The notes: generated by a model not told the origin, from the sequence alone. A stretch of 64,000 nt of DNA from Phialophora verrucosa (GCA_002099365.1 MSED01000001.1:930001-994000), one strand, 5' to 3'. Counted from the first letter of the stretch, positions 54,036 through 64,000 are shown. Made by a program: numbers and translations.

Positions 54036-55419
54036 TCACAACTCAGACGCCGTCTTCCTCCTCCTCCAACTCCCATGGCGCGTGGGATCCCTCGCGATCC
54101 CTTCCCACTCCCTCACCTTGTCCTGGCCCACGCTCTCAAACCCATACTTCAGCCAACTGGCCTCGGCGGCCAACTTGGCATATTTCTTCGCCCCCCTCGC
54201 ACTACCCACACTACTATACATTAACGCAGCATGGCCGTACGCATCATCTAGGAATGCGTCAAGCCCCTCTTCCTTGTAGAGCCTGATGAGCATTTCGGCC
54301 TTTTTGACACTCGCGGTGGAGTTCGACGTCCACTGCGCAAGCGCCCATTGTAGGGCGATGATATCCTGGGTGGCCTTGTCGCTGTCCTCGACCGTGCGGT
54401 GTTTGTGCTGCTTGTGGTGCCGTTGAGTCTCAGGGGAACAGCGCGGACAAGTACAGGTAAATTGGAAGGTACTTTCGAAATATTGCTGCCGGTCGGCGTG
54501 AAGCCGCAGAGGCGGGGCATATGATATAGTTAGCTCCTCGCCCTCTTCGATCGGCCGCACGGCGTGCACATAGTGTGTCAGCAAGTCACTGGAGAGGAAG
54601 TATTGTGCGCTGTCACAAGTCAGTACAACGCAAATCCTAACAGATCTCGGGACGAAGACGGTTCTCTACGTACTTTGGCGCGCACGCATGGTTGAACCTC
54701 GATGACTCCGGGAAAACACCCAAATGCATTAGCCCGCCGATTTGGATCTCGAATGCATTTGCTTTCACCACGTCCTGAGCCACGACGCTGGCATCGTTGT
54801 AGATCTTCGCGAGGCCGAGATAGGCATCCCGACTCGCCTGGGGGAGCTGATCGACGGCCAACCTGAGATAGTACTCCCGATCCTGGGTCGAGAGGATATT
54901 CTCCATGTGCGCCAGCAGATAAGGTGTATAGGCGGTGATCAGGTCACCGCGTTGGAGCGGGCGGGCTGCCATCATGCCCAGTCCCTTGCCGCGAATAAAA
55001 GACGTATACCACGGTTGGTTCGGGGTGTCGGCTTCAGGATTAATGCCCCGGGATGGAAGTGTTGTCGCGTCCAGGAAGGGCGGGAGAGCGGCAAATTCCT
55101 GGGCAATTCGAGGCGTCGTGAAGATGGATATCCCTCGTCCATTGCTGAACGTCGCGTTTGTATAGACACATAGTTTGTCCTCTATACCGTCGAGGTATTC
55201 TGTGCAGACAGGTTTGTGGGTCCAGGGGAAATAGCAGTCCGCGTTTTCTTCTCCTCTTAGAAAAGAAGTCTGAGAGGCGTCGGATCCGGCTTCAACACTG
55301 GATTCGGTCGATAATGTTACCTGGAGTTGTTGCTGTGCAGCCGCCGCTACTTGGTCGGTGCAGGCAACAAGCGATACACCCAGAGAAACAACTCCTAAAG
55401 AGACCAGTTGGAACTTCAT
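54036..55419 (-). CDS. SET-domain protein with N-terminal signal peptide
   Basis: Two exons: 54674-55419 and 54036-54609, with a 64-bp intron splitting the Asn of FNHACAPN. The product is 439 residues. The first ~20 residues (MKFQLVSLGVVSLGVSLVAC) look like a cleavable signal peptide. The SET domain shows GLGMMAARPLQRGDLI, RFNHACAPNAQYF (about 241-253) and EELTISY (273-279), followed by a CxCxxC post-SET motif at 301-306. SET domains transfer methyl groups from S-adenosylmethionine to lysine. Putative N-glycosylation sites (NATF) near residue 89 fit the secretory route. Many Pezizomycotina have such proteins; their substrate is not known to me. A C-terminal helical region follows. Confidence 0.85.
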
Positions 55420-56244
55420 TTCGCCCGAACGCTATGAGAGTTGTAAAATAAAAACCGAAGCACAACGCAGGAAGAAGAGCAGAACAGCTCTAGATGCTGT
55501 TGAAGGCACTTTGCTGTTCAGATCCATCTTGAAACATGAAACACTATGCCCGGGGTAAAGGGTTTCACATTTGACGGCCCCTATCAGCTGCTCAAGTTAT
55601 CATCGCATATTTAGCCATTGCATTATGCTCCGTATGTATAGTCTTTCAGAAGGATGGGATTGACACGAGGACGAAATGTACTCTACTCCACGGAGGACAG
55701 TGAGATGAGATGGAAACATCATTAACTGAGTCGATGGCGCGTGGAAAGGGAGCGGGATGTCTGTCATAAACTCGAAATGACACACAGCAGTGTGCACAAA
55801 TCATGTAATGACAAAAGATGCCACAAATGACGCTTGTTCATTTCTTGAACGATTTGGACATCTTCAAGCAACACGCGAGTGGCCATCGATATCGCTCTAC
55901 ACTCTCTATGCGTTGTTCGAATCATCTATCATTTCCAGGACTCAACTACTCCCGCCTGCGAGGCTAGTTTTTATCAACATGATCACGGTGCGCCGGCTGA
56001 CAAAAAGCCCCCTGATTCCTAGAATTTGCTCGACAAAGACTTTATATTGTGCTCATTGTGACTTTCAGTCGAACAACCTACAGTAAAGCTTCAGCTGGCC
56101 TTTCGCCTTCCACACATTCGTATCTCCTACCCTTTCTTTCTTCCAACTACCCGGAATCCTGGTCCCGGTGGCCAAGACGATGATCTAGGTAAACAGTCCT
56201 CTTCCCTCTTTGACGGCTGTCGTCCAGGTCCGCGCCCGAGACAT
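55420..56244. other. Intergenic region
   Basis: There is no supportable gene or element between the SET and NmrA-like genes. Confidence 0.45.
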
Positions 56245-57477
56245 TTACGCCAGAAGCTCCTGCAGATCTCTGGTCCTCAAATACTGTTCAAAGCTCATTG
56301 TCTGGGGCGGCGGGTTTTTCAGCCCGTCTGGCTCAATCCAGTTCTTCACTTCACACATGTAAGGAAATTCCGCCAAGTAAGCCGCGCCTTCGACAACCTC
56401 TTCCCTCATGCCCGTCATCTGGCAGAGTAAGTGCACAGTGACTTCCATGAAATGCGAGTTCCGTCCTGTAACTTTTTCCCAGGTCTGCATACCCTCTTCT
56501 AACCCTATCCACCAGTCGACCGCCAAAAGTTTCGTCCCCGCTGGTTCGTCCTCAACCAGGCAACGGACATACCCTCCTGTGGAAAGTTGTGGAATGAAGA
56601 CCGGTATCTTGGTCGACATCTTCACCGGAAGGACCATGAGGTACTGGCCGCCGCCAGACACTTTCTTCTCTTTGGGCTTCTCCCTGGTAGCAGGAGGGCG
56701 GGGCAGGAATCGTACAAGAAACGGAAGCTTTGAGACGAGCCACAGAATCCACGGCGTCCCGAAGGGAACCCTGTGCGGGTACAGCAGAGGATTGTCGCAA
56801 TAGGCGGACGCGTAGATATAGCTTGTCTTTGCCGCCAGTTGGGGCATGTTGGTGGTGATGTGGGCGGCGACAACGCCCTTGGTCTCGAAGTGGTGACAGC
56901 GGGCGTACTTGCCACCAGAAGCGGCTTTCATTGAGCCAAAGGCCGAGTATATGAATTTCTCGAGCTCGGGGATCTGCGACGCTGCCGTGGCCGCATTCTT
57001 GCCCCAGTTGATCTCGGTGTCGTACGCCAGCTGCGAGGCATCATCGACACTCTTCCCGGCGGCGAGAGCTCCTCGATACACTTGCCAGTAATCGGTGTTA
57101 ACAAAGATGGCACTGGCGGACGAGAATCCGGAGACAAGGCTGCCTAAGGAGGAGAGGTCGGCTTGAATGATCTCGGCGTCGAGGGCAGCGAGGGCTCTAC
57201 TAACAGTCAGAATCCAAGCATGTGCAGACGACATAAGAGAGGTCGACAGCGGGTGCAATGAACCGGATGTGCCTTGATAGATATGTCGGACATTATGACA
57301 AAAGGGGACAACGCGGTAAGGTACGTACTGGGCAGCTTCGGATGATGGATTGCGCGTGAGACAACGAACGTGCCAGTGCGATGAATGCGGCGCTGAGAGG
57401 AAAGTTCGAGCAACGCTACCGCCCTGTCTCCCGGTTGCGCCTACAATGGCGATGGTTTTCTTGCTGGACGCTGACAT
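56245..57477 (-). CDS. NmrA-like NAD(P)-binding protein
   Basis: Two exons: 57329-57477 and 56245-57196; the intron (57197-57328) is 132 bp. The product is 366 residues. The dinucleotide motif is IAIVGATGRQGGS (about 9-21), followed by ALDAEIIQADLSSLGSL after the splice, VFVNTDYWQ-like IFVNTDYWQVY, and FIYSAFGSMKAASGGKY. This is the NmrA/HSCARG family of atypical SDR-fold proteins that sense NADP or regulate transcription; the usual catalytic Tyr-x3-Lys is not evident. The intron is a multiple of three without stops, so a longer unspliced frame (to 57513) exists. I chose the ATG at 57477 because it starts directly before the Rossmann strand. Confidence 0.85.
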   Translation of the reverse strand: MSASSKKTIAIVGATGRQGGSVARTFLSAPHSSHWHVRCLTRNPSSEAAQYVPYRVVPFCHNVRHIYQGTSGSLHPLSTSLMSSAHAWILTVSRALAALDAEIIQADLSSLGSLVSGFSSASAIFVNTDYWQVYRGALAAGKSVDDASQLAYDTEINWGKNAATAASQIPELEKFIYSAFGSMKAASGGKYARCHHFETKGVVAAHITTNMPQLAAKTSYIYASAYCDNPLLYPHRVPFGTPWILWLVSKLPFLVRFLPRPPATREKPKEKKVSGGGQYLMVLPVKMSTKIPVFIPQLSTGGYVRCLVEDEPAGTKLLAVDWWIGLEEGMQTWEKVTGRNSHFMEVTVHLLCQMTGMREEVVEGAAYLAEFPYMCEVKNWIEPDGLKNPPPQTMSFEQYLRTRDLQELLA

Positions 57478-58144
57478 TGCTACAAGTGAGATTCCGATCA
57501 ACGGTTCGATCAACGGTCAAGGCTGGCGGTACGGCGTACTGTTCTGGGGTTGCTGGAGGACCATTCCTGTGGCCTAGAGAGAGACATCTCGATCGTGTAG
57601 AGGTTTTATACCTCCCTTGAAGCTTGCGAGTGGTTGCTTACACCTTTGGAAGCCATCAAGAGCCATCACGGTACCATCAATTGGCCCGAGTATATCGCTC
57701 CATTCTCGAGCCTCTCTTCCGATTGGGCAAAAACCGTAAGCAGCTGCAGGAGGTGGAAGCTTGCCAGGCAAGTCTGTCTAACTCAGCGACCCGCCTTCGA
57801 CGTGAGTTCTACTCCAAACTCAGTACGGACGAAAACTTTGTGGCTACCGACTAGTCGGAGTCGTGCGCGCCGTAGTGCAATGGTGTCAAGCATAACTGGT
57901 ACACAGTATTAGCCTGGTCCAAGTCACTGCTTCATATCCCCGACCCCGCCTCGGGCCCTCAACCACAGGCCATCTTGATGACGCAGTACAGTACGAGTAC
58001 AGACCCAAGGGGGAAGACTTCATTTTTCTCGTCCCGTGTCACCTGCTCCGGTTCCGGTGCTGGTAACCGGCACTGGTACATACCCGTAAGAAGCGTGTCC
58101 GGCAGAGCAAGGCCAATCCCGACGTACTTCGTACCAGCCCAAGA
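57478..58144. other. Divergent intergenic region
   Basis: This lies between the NmrA-like gene and the bZIP-like gene. A tRNA-like stretch at about 57870-57950 has an A-box-like TAGTGCAATGG but no convincing T-arm, so no tRNA is called. Confidence 0.45.
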
Positions 58145-59362
58145 ATGTGCCGTAAAGACCACAGCCAGGCCGGCACCCCTACCTCTACACCAAAGTCGAG
58201 CGCCCCTAGCCTGGCGAAGAAGCCATCAGAGGCTCGGCGGGAGCAGAACCGACGCGCACAACGAGCCTTCCGTGAGCATCACGTCTTTTGCATTTCGGGC
58301 ATTCTCGCCGCACTCGTGCCGTGAAGATGAAGCCAACTCGGCCCTAGCTCTAACGTATCGCTAGGTGAACGACAAAGGGTCAAGAAACGATTCCTGGCGC
58401 GCGGCGTTAACACCACGCCCAGACTCAGACAGCTCGCATTGCGGCCCCCCCTCGGAGTAGACCTGGACCAAGACGTCAAAGTGAGATCTTCCGACAGCGT
58501 CCAAGGCACCCCCACACAAGAGCCACCGCACACATCAAGCGGGTGCATTTCGAGCTTAGAACAGTGGTGCATAGATGGAGACCAAGGGCCACCCCAGGCA
58601 CAGAGCTGCTCCACAACCACACAAACGCCAGGATCGCCCTTCAGCTTCGCAACGCCTCAGACTCTATTTCCCGCGCACAAATCGCTCGTCCCTAAGCGAT
58701 GGACACCCCGCGAGTTTTTGGATCTACTGAGAGATCGTTCAACGCTTGCACTTTCACGGTCGCTTATACCCACACTCCCGCTCTGGCCCCATGGAGTCAC
58801 CGCCACGCTGGCCGCGTGCCTGTTCAACGCCCGCGCGCTGGACATCGACCTCGACCGCGTCATGGACCCGGGCTACGTGTCGCCGTTCTATCGGCCCTCG
58901 AGCTGCCTGATATCCCCGCTCCCGCTCGCGCCCAGCCCCCAAGTTGGTGAAGAGGAGATTGCCCCAGCACGATTCGCGGCTCTCGGTCCCCTAAGGCCGT
59001 GTTTCGCGCAGGTGATGTTTCAGCACCACGCATGTATAGATCTCCTGCCCTTGCCGAGGCTGAGAGAGGGCGCTGTGATGATGGACGTCAATGTGCGTGG
59101 TCAGATGCATGTTCGGGCCCAAGCTCAGGGCCGGCGAGAAGGTGGCGTGCCCGTTCGGGCATCCGACGCCGTCCAAGAATTGAAGCGCGACGTCTACGTC
59201 AGGCAGGGTGTGCGGTTCCGCGGGATGGACGAGCTAAGAGGAGGAGAACGCATCATGTACGATGAAGGTGGGGGAAAGCATTGTGGCCACCCGTGGGAAG
59301 GGGCCAGTTGGGCTGTTGCGCCGTGGTTCGCGAGGAAGTGGAAATCCTTGATGGATGTTTGA
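58145..59362 (+). CDS. DUF3425 protein with bZIP-like basic region
   Basis: Two exons: 58145-58271 and 58365-59362; the 93-bp intron has donor GTGAGC and a CTAAC branch. The product is 374 residues. Residues about 28-50 form a bZIP basic region, EARREQNRRAQRAFRERQR, with the intron falling in its last third. No leucine heptad repeat follows. The C-terminal half is DUF3425: FAQVMFQHHACIDLLPLPRLRE, KRDVYVRQGVRFRG and PWEGASWAVAPWFARKW, typical of fungal AP-1/HapX-like paralogues of unknown role. The ATG at 58145 is the first in frame after a stop at 58064. A further 5' exon cannot be excluded. Confidence 0.8.
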
Positions 59363-59999
59363 GGGTAGTTACACAGGCACGGAAGGCGGACCGGACAGAG
59401 TTATCAGATAGATAACGAGATCAAGACGGACAAGGACTTCGCGAGGGAATTTCAGCGTCTTCGCTACCTGATTTGAACGGTGTATGTGGCCTGTTACGCC
59501 GTGCGTATGTAATGCTGAAACAGCGTACTCCGGCTCTGTCCCGTCCTGACTGCCCGGCTTTCGCGGGAAGAAGCTGTACCAGGAAATTAGTTGAGAGGTC
59601 AGCGAGGCCTGAGCGAGATATCCTGCCATATTGTGTAAGACTAGCTTCGTGCCTGCTTGGGTGGGTGATTTCGAAATCTCGTACAAAGCATCGAATCTAC
59701 ACAGTCCTAACCTTCGTCCCCTATTCGGCACTTGACACATTTGCGACACCAGATAATGTACATACAGTTAAGAAACAAATGAAAGATGAGGAATATAGTC
59801 AGCCCCCGGCTCCTTCTGTCGAGCTCGACTCGTCATGACTTGCAATTTCTCCCTATTGCTGTCCCTCACTACCTCACTAACACAGTTTTCCATGACCACC
59901 GTGATAATATGAGCAAATAGTTGTCCAGGACCACCGTAGTAATATGAGCAAATACATAAATATCGACCGGTAGGATGAAAAGGGAGAAAAAATCATCAT
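59363..59999. other. Convergent intergenic region
   Basis: There is no gene. A pair of similar ~20-bp segments (CAGGACCACCGTAGTAATATGAGC-like, split around 59893-59951) is repeated. Confidence 0.45.
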
Positions 60000-60995
60000 T
60001 CAAACGCCACCCCTCCTAAACCACGCCTCCAGCCCAGTCTTCCAGGCACAAAACTCGCCATCTATCTGCGCCACAATCTCCAGCGTCCTCGGCTCTAGCC
60101 CGAAAGCCTCTGCGGGCGTGCCATCGTCCTTCATCATGGCGCTATAACTCATCTCAACGTAGTCCATTTCGTCATGCTGATGATGCTGATGATAGCTCAA
60201 GCTGCCCAGATCCGCCATGACCACGTCGCGGCTCCGCACGCGGTCCTCGGAGAACTTGATGGCGCGGACTTTGTCCATGCCCAACGGCCTGACGTAGGCG
60301 CGGACCTTGTCGAGCGCATCGACCATGGCTTCGGAGCGCACTTCGGCGAACAGCTGCTTCTTGGTGACGTTGTCGAGCGTCCACTTCAGCCGCTGCACGG
60401 ACACGGCCGGCTGCTTGGAGACCTGGGCGAGCAGGAGGCCGAGGGCGTCGAAGTCGCGAAACTCGGCCTCGATCTCCATCGAGGATTCGTACTGGGGCGC
60501 CTCGCGCGACAGGATCGACGAGCCCGGTTTGAGCCAGGAGTACGAGCGGAATGTCGTGACAGAGAGGTCGACGATAGGAGGTGGAGGAGTTTCACCGTCT
60601 TCTCCTTCGACGGTATTGGTCGTGGTGTGGTTTGCCGGGTTGGATGAAGGCGGCAGAGCCACTTGGACGAGCGGTCTCAGCGTGGATAGAACGTCGTCGG
60701 CCGTCGTGCGGACCGAGTCGGCCACTTTCTCCTGCTTCGGTCCCTCGGCGTATATACGCAGGGAGACGAGCGCGCGGTTGGCCGGGACGCTGACGCTGGA
60801 CTGTCCCTCCAGGTGGACGGAGATGGGCTTGGGCGCCGACAGGTACGATGGGATCCCAAGCACGCAGAGCACGGTGATGATTGTTTGCTTCAAGTAAGAT
60901 GAGGCTACCATGGTGGCAAAGAATTGCCAGAACCCGAAAAGGCTGGACGTTTCCCGTCCAGAGCCAGAGCCAGAGCCAGAACCTTTGCCCACCAT
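60000..60995 (-). CDS. SIMPL-domain (DUF541) membrane-anchored protein
   Basis: A 331-residue intronless protein. After a GSGSGS-rich start and a hydrophobic segment at about 20-55 (signal anchor), the SIMPL domain begins with ISVHLEGQSSVSVPANRALVSLRIYAEG and continues with TTADDVLSTLRPLV, ESSMEIEAEFRDFDALGLLLAQV, and TLDNVTKKQLFAEVRSEAMVDALDKVRAYVRPLG, matching the family's conserved blocks. Bacterial members are periplasmic; the fungal role is unknown. The GSGSGS run comes from a hexanucleotide repeat at 60957-60979. A second ATG at 60911 (Met29) would start just before the hydrophobic segment and is a reasonable alternative start. Confidence 0.8.
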   Translation of the reverse strand: MVGKGSGSGSGSGRETSSLFGFWQFFATMVASSYLKQTIITVLCVLGIPSYLSAPKPISVHLEGQSSVSVPANRALVSLRIYAEGPKQEKVADSVRTTADDVLSTLRPLVQVALPPSSNPANHTTTNTVEGEDGETPPPPIVDLSVTTFRSYSWLKPGSSILSREAPQYESSMEIEAEFRDFDALGLLLAQVSKQPAVSVQRLKWTLDNVTKKQLFAEVRSEAMVDALDKVRAYVRPLGMDKVRAIKFSEDRVRSRDVVMADLGSLSYHQHHQHDEMDYVEMSYSAMMKDDGTPAEAFGLEPRTLEIVAQIDGEFCAWKTGLEAWFRRGGV

Positions 60996-61664
60996 CCTAA
61001 CGCACTCGATGGAAGTAAAGGGTGGGTAGTCTGGTTACTTATAAGAGAGCATCATTGAATTTGACGACAGGTGGTCTCATTGATCACGGGTGCCGTATCT
61101 GCAACTCTGGACTCAAGCTCCGTCTGTGAGTTGTAGCCTAGGTCGCCCAGAACACTCCGAATGTCGAGGTGCTCTGGCGCAGAGATGGTCCTGGCATGGG
61201 AGAGGCCAAGTTGTCGTCTCGTACGGAAGCCATGGAACGGAAACGATTTCCGCGCCACGGGCGCCGGCTTGGCTCGGTCTGAGAAGGCGGCGACCAGCAA
61301 AAAGAACCAAGACAAATAGAGGGTGCACTTATTCAAACGTATAGAGCCTGCAATATGAGAGCGTCAATTCTAGAATAAATCTATCTCGGGTCAAGCATGA
61401 AATAACCCGATCCATCCTGGCGCCATGACTTTGCTATTTCTAGATGTCCTCCGCTCTTGGATGCAAACACTTTTCCGAACCTTGATATCGCTTGAACGCT
61501 CAAACATTGGAATGAAACAAGAGTAGTGCACTGTCCCCAACCTCGTCATGTTCGTGAGCCGCAGCTATGGCTGGCTGTAATAATCGTGAAATTGATAGAT
61601 GTGTCGGTCTTGCACAGTGGGGGTTGGTGTCAAGGTAGGTGGCCGTATGATTGTCGGACACACT
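60996..61664. other. Intergenic region with an ATG-less open frame
   Basis: A minus-strand frame at 61052-61336 is open and begins with a hydrophobic segment but lacks an ATG; it is discussed as a finding. The rest is the 3' flank of RRN3. Confidence 0.45.
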
Positions 61665-63740
61665 TCATTCACCATGGAATTCCTGATCAAACTCTTCGTC
61701 GGCGTCGTTTTCCACATCACCATCGTCCAGCCCCGTGACATCCATCCCTTCATCATCTTCAGAATCCGTATCGTCCGCCTCTTCACCGGCGATGCCCTTC
61801 CACGCGACATAGTCACCTTCGATCCAATGCTTGCTGATCGGGAGATGATATGGGTCGTAGGGAAAGTAGCCTTCGAGCATGCCGTTATCTCCAACCCAGC
61901 TCAAGTCTCTCTCGGGGTTGCTGATGGCCAAATCGGACATGTCGCGCCAATGAGTCGTGACTCGCACATGCCTATTCTCTTCCAGCTTGGGGTAGATGTA
62001 GAATAGTTGTAACGCGTGCGTGAGCTTGGCGAATTGCTCGACGATCACCGGAGTGCACACGCGCAGAGGGTTGAGCGGCGAATACATGGCTGCTCGGAGC
62101 GATTCGCGCAACGACTCGGGGAAGTGGAAGGTCTCCACTTCTTCTTCGTCGATTTCGAAGTCGGACTCATCGTCTGAGCTGGAGGATGCGATGTCCCGCC
62201 ACCGGAAGCAGAAGATGTAGAGGATCGCTTGGAATGCCGCGTAAAAATCACCATATCGCTTGAGGTCTGGGCCTCGACAGCCGAGTTCGTAAGTCTTGCG
62301 CAAGATAGTCAAATGATCGCACAACAGTTCCAAGCAATCTTGAACCACTTGCGGAGAGACATGCGCACCACGACCCACAAAGCCGGAGAAGTAAGCAGCA
62401 GCGCTGTGTCGAAGATGATGTGGTTGCTTCTTGTCAACAAGGACCGCCACGCAAGACGTGACGAATCGGTCGACAATGATGGGATCTGCTTGGGCGAAAT
62501 GAAAGACCAGGAACTGTGGATGTCGGGCTCGGTATGTGGGAAGAATTTGAGTGTGGAATTGAGAAATGATCTGTTCGATGGTGCTGTCCCGTGTCTGTAG
62601 AGTCGTAGAGGCGGTGAGTCTAGCATAGTACTGGAACAGGATGTCCATGATCAAGTCGACCTGCTTGATGTCTTCCTTCAATTTCCGTCGACGAACCGTG
62701 GCGGCATCTTCAATTTCGTCCTCTTCCATATCTGACTCCTCAGTTGTGCTTGCATCATCGCTCTGATCATCCAGGCCACCCTTCAGCATGTCCTGCGAAG
62801 AGCCTGGGATGAGGGTTTGTGAAGATGACATGTGGCTGAGCAAGTCATCTTCGGCGTCCTCCTCCTCTTCATCCAGGTCCACCTGTACGGCCACATCCAG
62901 CTTGATGAGCTCTCGCAGCACCAAGTTCAAGATTTCGGATGTAAGCTCTGGCACGTACTTGATCAGTTCCATGAAATTGCGGATGTATGTCATTCGCTCC
63001 TCGCCTTTTTGGAAATCGAACTCTAGGCGTGAGGCGATTCGATCGGCAAGTGCGGCAGGTGACGAGGGAACGTTATGCGCGATGTGCTGGATTGCTTGTA
63101 GGACACGCCGATGGATCTTTGGCTGTCTGACAGGGGCTGCGCCTTGAACTCGTCGTGTTTTCTGGGGTCCGAGCAAGTCGACCAACATCGACATTATCTT
63201 CGACTGATATCCGCGCTGCGCCGCGGCGAGGTTGTTCAGGAATCGCACAAAAAGCGCATAGTATTGCTCCTCTCTTCCAATCCATTCGCTGTACAAAATA
63301 GCATTCACGAGGCCACTACAGTCTTTGTCGAGCGATGTGACATTGGCCAGCAGAGCGTGAAGGTGCAATTTGAGCGTCTTGGTAGACGGTGCATTTGACT
63401 TGTCAGGTGGGGTGCTGAAATAGCTCTTGACCCTCTCGTACGCCTCATCTTCTCTGAGTCGATGTCTTTCAATCGCTCTGCGAACTTGCTCTCTGACGAC
63501 GAGAGGGTCGAGATCTTCGTCGTCATCGGCAGACACTATCTCAACATCTGAATCGAAGGTCACGCGAGAGCGCTTTGAGGGGCTCGAAGGGACATCCATG
63601 ACATTGCTTTCGTCGAGTGATCGTTTCAACGTCGTTCGTCTCGTCAACAGTTGAGGTCTTGATGATTTGGAAGGAAGAGGAGGAGTTGAAATGCTGGATG
63701 GGAGCGCAGGCCGATGGGCCTTTTGGCGCGGGGCTATCAT
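61665..63740 (-). CDS. RRN3: RNA polymerase I initiation factor RRN3
   Basis: A 691-residue intronless gene. The Rrn3 (TIF-IA) HEAT-repeat core begins near residue 80 and shows LHALLANVTSLDKDCSGLVNAIL, YYALFVRFLNNLAAAQRGY, RVLQAIQHIAHNVPSS, FDFQKGEERMTYIRNFMELI and, near the end, FAKLTHALQLFYIYPKLEENRHV. Two acidic stretches interrupt it, near residues 290-300 and in DDASTTEESDMEEDEIEDAA; Rrn3 is regulated by phosphorylation in such loops. The N-terminal ~75 residues are basic and Ser/Pro-rich. The protein recruits RNA polymerase I to the rDNA promoter and is essential in yeast. The C-terminus is an acidic tail (DDTDSEDDEGMD). The ATG at 63740 is the first in frame. Confidence 0.93.
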   Translation of the reverse strand: MIAPRQKAHRPALPSSISTPPLPSKSSRPQLLTRRTTLKRSLDESNVMDVPSSPSKRSRVTFDSDVEIVSADDDEDLDPLVVREQVRRAIERHRLREDEAYERVKSYFSTPPDKSNAPSTKTLKLHLHALLANVTSLDKDCSGLVNAILYSEWIGREEQYYALFVRFLNNLAAAQRGYQSKIMSMLVDLLGPQKTRRVQGAAPVRQPKIHRRVLQAIQHIAHNVPSSPAALADRIASRLEFDFQKGEERMTYIRNFMELIKYVPELTSEILNLVLRELIKLDVAVQVDLDEEEEDAEDDLLSHMSSSQTLIPGSSQDMLKGGLDDQSDDASTTEESDMEEDEIEDAATVRRRKLKEDIKQVDLIMDILFQYYARLTASTTLQTRDSTIEQIISQFHTQILPTYRARHPQFLVFHFAQADPIIVDRFVTSCVAVLVDKKQPHHLRHSAAAYFSGFVGRGAHVSPQVVQDCLELLCDHLTILRKTYELGCRGPDLKRYGDFYAAFQAILYIFCFRWRDIASSSSDDESDFEIDEEEVETFHFPESLRESLRAAMYSPLNPLRVCTPVIVEQFAKLTHALQLFYIYPKLEENRHVRVTTHWRDMSDLAISNPERDLSWVGDNGMLEGYFPYDPYHLPISKHWIEGDYVAWKGIAGEEADDTDSEDDEGMDVTGLDDGDVENDADEEFDQEFHGE

Positions 63741-64000
63741 GACCGCACCGGGACCTGAAGGCGACGTTTTGACGTATCATGTGAAGCATGAGAAGGCATA
63801 AACATATGAATAAACCGATGAACAAGATCGCCTGCTAGATGTGCTGTGGAAGTCTTGCCTTGAACGTAGCAAGATGCCGTCGTAATTGCTGGCCGGCTGG
63901 GGAAAAATAATACAAAATTCACTTCGTGCGCGGAAAAGCTATACCTCTTTGGGCGATGAGGGAGGCAGCATTCAGTCATCAGCCACCGGTTCCGCTTTGA
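63741..64000. other. RRN3 upstream region
   Basis: This is the promoter side of RRN3, cut by the window edge. No other gene is visible. Confidence 0.45.

Noticed and set aside
57870..57950. tRNA-like sequence with A-box-like TAGTGCAATGG
   Set aside because: No GGTTCRANYCC B box and no convincing acceptor or T-arm pairing; at best a decayed fragment.
1..64000. CRISPR arrays, transposons or a secondary-metabolite cluster
   Set aside because: No spaced identical repeats, no transposase, reverse transcriptase or terminal repeats, and no polyketide or peptide synthase genes were seen; the genome is eukaryotic.

Overview
This is a stretch of nuclear DNA from a filamentous ascomycete (Pezizomycotina). 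The evidence is fungal-only gene families (HET-domain protein, zinc-cluster-less fungal transcription factors, a DUF3425 bZIP-like protein, a siderophore transporter, ROT1), many short introns of about 43-145 bp with GTRNGY donors and CTRAY branch points, and intergenic spaces of 0.3-3 kb. A class such as Eurotiomycetes or Dothideomycetes is plausible but cannot be fixed from sequence alone. I see no CRISPR array, rRNA, intact transposon, convincing tRNA or prokaryote-type operon.

Layout. 1-12.4 kb: PTC7-like mitochondrial phosphatase, Hem25 glycine carrier, a fungal transcription-factor-like protein, ZPR1, an Rpr2/Snm1 RNase P/MRP subunit, and a second transcription-factor-like protein. 12.4-31 kb: short-chain dehydrogenase, lariat debranching enzyme Dbr1, ORC6, a HET-domain protein, a siderophore transporter with an iron-type GATA site upstream, and a GPI-type aspartic protease. 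31-39 kb: a C2H2 regulator with a 3.2-kb upstream gap, then a GFA/CENP-V family protein. 39.5-49.6 kb is a compact housekeeping block: ROT1, 5-formyltetrahydrofolate cyclo-ligase, SmE, MTR10 importin, UTP23 and TMEM14. 49.8-64 kb: GPI-type GMC oxidoreductase, OST2/DAD1, a SET protein with a signal peptide, an NmrA-like protein, a DUF3425 bZIP-like protein, a SIMPL-domain protein and RRN3.

How the genes relate. This is ordinary fungal gene order, not a metabolic cluster. Several genes serve RNA metabolism or ribosome production (Dbr1, SmE, Rpr2/Snm1, UTP23, RRN3, MTR10), several serve the secretory pathway (ROT1, OST2, GPI-type enzymes), and two concern haem precursors in mitochondria (Hem25, TMEM14). 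Thirty introns were placed by hand from splice signals and family conservation, and all reading frames close.

No clearly new multi-gene system is visible. The most interesting signals are: a TMEM14 gene whose first coding exon is only the ATG, followed by an open 69-bp intron whose retention would add a basic leader; two in-frame ATGs on the cyclo-ligase; a 10-bp word, GTACCGAGTA, seen four times in intergenic DNA; an iron-regulator site ahead of the siderophore transporter; and a SET-domain protein with an apparent secretion signal.
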